Source of the DNA: DASXMT01 sp035569695
GTDB lineage: Bacteria > Actinomycetota > Acidimicrobiia > Acidimicrobiales > RAAP-2
Assembly (NCBI GenBank): GCA_035569695.1
Contig: DATMMO010000251.1
Coordinates: forward strand, 1 to 6,576
DNA: 6,576 bases
Direction: 5' to 3'
Position numbers and translations under genes: made by a program. Below are positions 5,692 through 6,576 of this stretch, piece after piece (position 1 is the stretch's first letter; each line of letters begins with the position of its first letter). The notes under the pieces are model-generated. The model saw nothing but the letters and a program-made list of their open reading frames with translations, was not told where the DNA came from and made no database searches.

Positions 5692-5699
5692 CCGGTCAG
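5659..5699. promoter_or_regulatory. Two GACCGGTC-centred palindromes at the tetR/hdeD-like junction
   Basis: CGGGACCGGTCCCG (5659-5672) is a perfect 14-bp palindrome inside the last codons of the repressor gene. CTGACCGGTCAG (5688-5699) is a perfect 12-bp palindrome 28 bases further on. The second contains both convergent stop codons: TGA on plus (5689-5691) and TGA on minus (5698-5696). Neither has a loop or T-tract typical of a terminator. They could be a shared transcription-end structure, a protein site, or chance in GC-rich DNA. Confidence 0.4.
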
Positions 5700-6271
5700 G
5701 CGGCGGCCAACTTCCGTATCTGGAATGACAAAAGCGCCTGCATGAGCCCGAAGAGAATGAGCCAGATACCCATGATGATGGCCAGGATGGACACGGTCAT
5801 GTGGGGGTAGGCCAGGGTGACGATGCCGGCCGCGAACCCGAGGACCCCCATGATCAGGCGCCAGTCCCGGCCCGGACTTCCCTTGTCACCGTAGGCGGAG
5901 AAGAACTCGATCAGCCCGCCGATGACCCAGAAGATGCCGATGAGAAAGCCCAGCGTCCCGACGGTCTCAAACGTGTGGCGGACGAAGAACAGCCCCACCA
6001 GTACCGAGAGCAGGCCGAGGAACGCCATCAGGAATCGCGTCCCCCCGGTGTTCTTGTTGTCGGCGATGGCCATGATGATTCGGACCAGCCCGCTCACGAA
6101 GAGCCAGATCCCCAAGACGATGGCAAAGGCGTAGATGGTTTCCTTCGGCCAGGCCACGACGATGACGCCCAGGGCCACGCTGGCGATCCCGAAAAACAGG
6201 ACCCAACCCCAGGACCTGCCGATCACTTCGAGAATGTCGTCGGATTCGGTATCGACCACTTCAGCCATCAT
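5696..6271 (-). CDS. HdeD/DUF308-family membrane protein
   Basis: This 191-residue protein is nearly all hydrophobic, with six helices at about 23-41, 46-68, 80-97, 105-125, 138-155 and 161-182. It is built as three helix-hairpin repeats. Each ends in a similar block: GIWLFVSGLVRII (54-66), GIFWVIGGLIEFF (112-124) and GIWLILFGLMQAL (168-180). This is the DUF308 pattern, named after HdeD, an acid-resistance membrane protein of E. coli. In actinomycetes the function is not established; a role in acid or envelope stress is inferred by family only. Two adjacent ATG codons exist (6271 and 6268). AAGGGGG at 6280-6274 is 2 bases from the first and 5 from the second, so the true start may be 6268. 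The gene converges on the tetR-type gene with 4 bases between stop codons and follows the SDR gene on the same strand. Confidence 0.9.
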   Translation of the reverse strand: MMAEVVDTESDDILEVIGRSWGWVLFFGIASVALGVIVVAWPKETIYAFAIVLGIWLFVSGLVRIIMAIADNKNTGGTRFLMAFLGLLSVLVGLFFVRHTFETVGTLGFLIGIFWVIGGLIEFFSAYGDKGSPGRDWRLIMGVLGFAAGIVTLAYPHMTVSILAIIMGIWLILFGLMQALLSFQIRKLAAA

Positions 6272-6285
6272 CGCCCCCTTGCTCG

Positions 6286-6334
6286 TTCACACGTGAAGAC
6301 TCACGCAAGCGTCGAAACGCCAGGAAGAACAGTA
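6286..6334 (-). promoter_or_regulatory. Candidate promoter and dyad upstream of the DUF308 gene
   Basis: A TACTGT box on the minus strand (6334 to 6329) could be a -10, placing +1 near 6322 and giving a leader of about 50 bases. Between it and the start, TTCAC-AC-GTGAA (6286-6297) forms 5-base arms around a 2-base centre and could bind a repressor. No clear -35 is visible. The 152-base gap after the SDR gene makes a separate promoter plausible, but evidence is thin. Confidence 0.25.
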
Positions 6335-6423
6335 CGCCGACAGGCAGGAAAAGTCGGTGATGCCCGGGAAGCGACGGGGTCCTACCGTCCCATTGAGAGG
6401 CAACCCTTCGCCCGGCCGGACCG

Positions 6424-6576
6424 CTACTGGTCCCCGACCGATGGCTGGGCCGCGGCGATCAGCTCCTCGCTGACCGACCAGAGACGAGCGGCAGCCGCAT
6501 CGTCCTGGGCCGCCTTGGACGGCTGGCGCCGTTTGCACTTGATGAAATAGGCGCCGGATATGTCGACCACCTCGGG
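6424..6576 (-). CDS. Short-chain dehydrogenase/reductase, C-terminal 50 residues
   Basis: On the minus strand an open frame enters from the right edge of the window and ends at TAG (6426-6424). It gives 50 residues with no start codon needed inside the window. The peptide holds DISGAYFIKCKRRQPS, then AAQDDAAAARLWSVSEELI. This matches the C-terminal tail of NAD(P)-dependent short-chain dehydrogenases of the retinol-dehydrogenase-like group: a G-x-Y-F block, a basic patch, P-S, A-x-D, and a final R-L-W-x-(V/L)-S-E-x-L. The catalytic Ser-Tyr-Lys and the Rossmann fold would lie outside the window, so activity and cofactor cannot be checked. It is upstream of the DUF308 gene on the same strand with 152 bases between, so a shared transcript is possible but not evident. 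The family call is moderately sure. Confidence 0.75.
   Translation of the reverse strand, partial: PEVVDISGAYFIKCKRRQPSKAAQDDAAAARLWSVSEELIAAAQPSVGDQ

Noticed and set aside
5801..6550. A 249-codon plus-strand frame over the DUF308 gene and the SDR tail.
   Set aside because: Asp/Pro-rich composition expected of antisense to a membrane protein; both minus-strand genes have clear family signatures.

Overview
The window is high-GC DNA that reads like a chromosomal segment of an actinomycete. The clues are a DUF222/13E12-type HNH protein, a DUF2510-DUF4328 membrane protein, a TetR regulator resembling the actinobacterial SbtR-like group, frequent GTG starts, and TANNNT -10 boxes placed about 6 bases ahead of start codons (leaderless style). 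A deep-branching class such as Acidimicrobiia is plausible, but the sequence alone does not settle this. No CRISPR array, rRNA, convincing tRNA or insertion sequence was found.

Left part (1-1151): the window opens inside the C-terminal half of an HNH endonuclease-like protein (+). About 385 bases without a convincing gene follow. Then comes a compact minus-strand unit: a -10 box (999-1004), a 49-codon ORF that would start at its transcription start (992 to 843), and a very strong intrinsic terminator (778-812). The 5' arm of the terminator can also pair with the last codons of this small ORF, so two mutually exclusive folds exist. About 150 bases separate this unit from the divergent exporter gene.

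Middle (1152-3396): an EntS-like (MFS_3 type) 12-helix exporter, probably expressed from a leaderless promoter with a dyad over its -35 region. It is followed by a DUF2510-DUF4328 membrane protein of unknown function. That gene has its own Shine-Dalgarno site and a 7-9-7 inverted repeat over a candidate -10.

Right part (3397-6576): a 160-base, dyad-rich and repeat-rich upstream region leads into a DHA2 (EmrB/QacA-like) drug exporter. A tetR-family repressor gene overlaps its end by one base (TGATG), giving a classical self-contained efflux/repressor pair. Convergent to it, only 4 bases away, is a HdeD/DUF308 six-helix membrane protein (-). Upstream of that is the C-terminal end of a short-chain dehydrogenase (-), cut by the window edge.

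The likely theme is export and envelope stress: two MFS exporters, one with a cognate repressor, and two small membrane proteins. The gene content is ordinary for an actinomycete. The least explained structure is the small minus-strand transcription unit at 776-1004 with its alternative hairpins.
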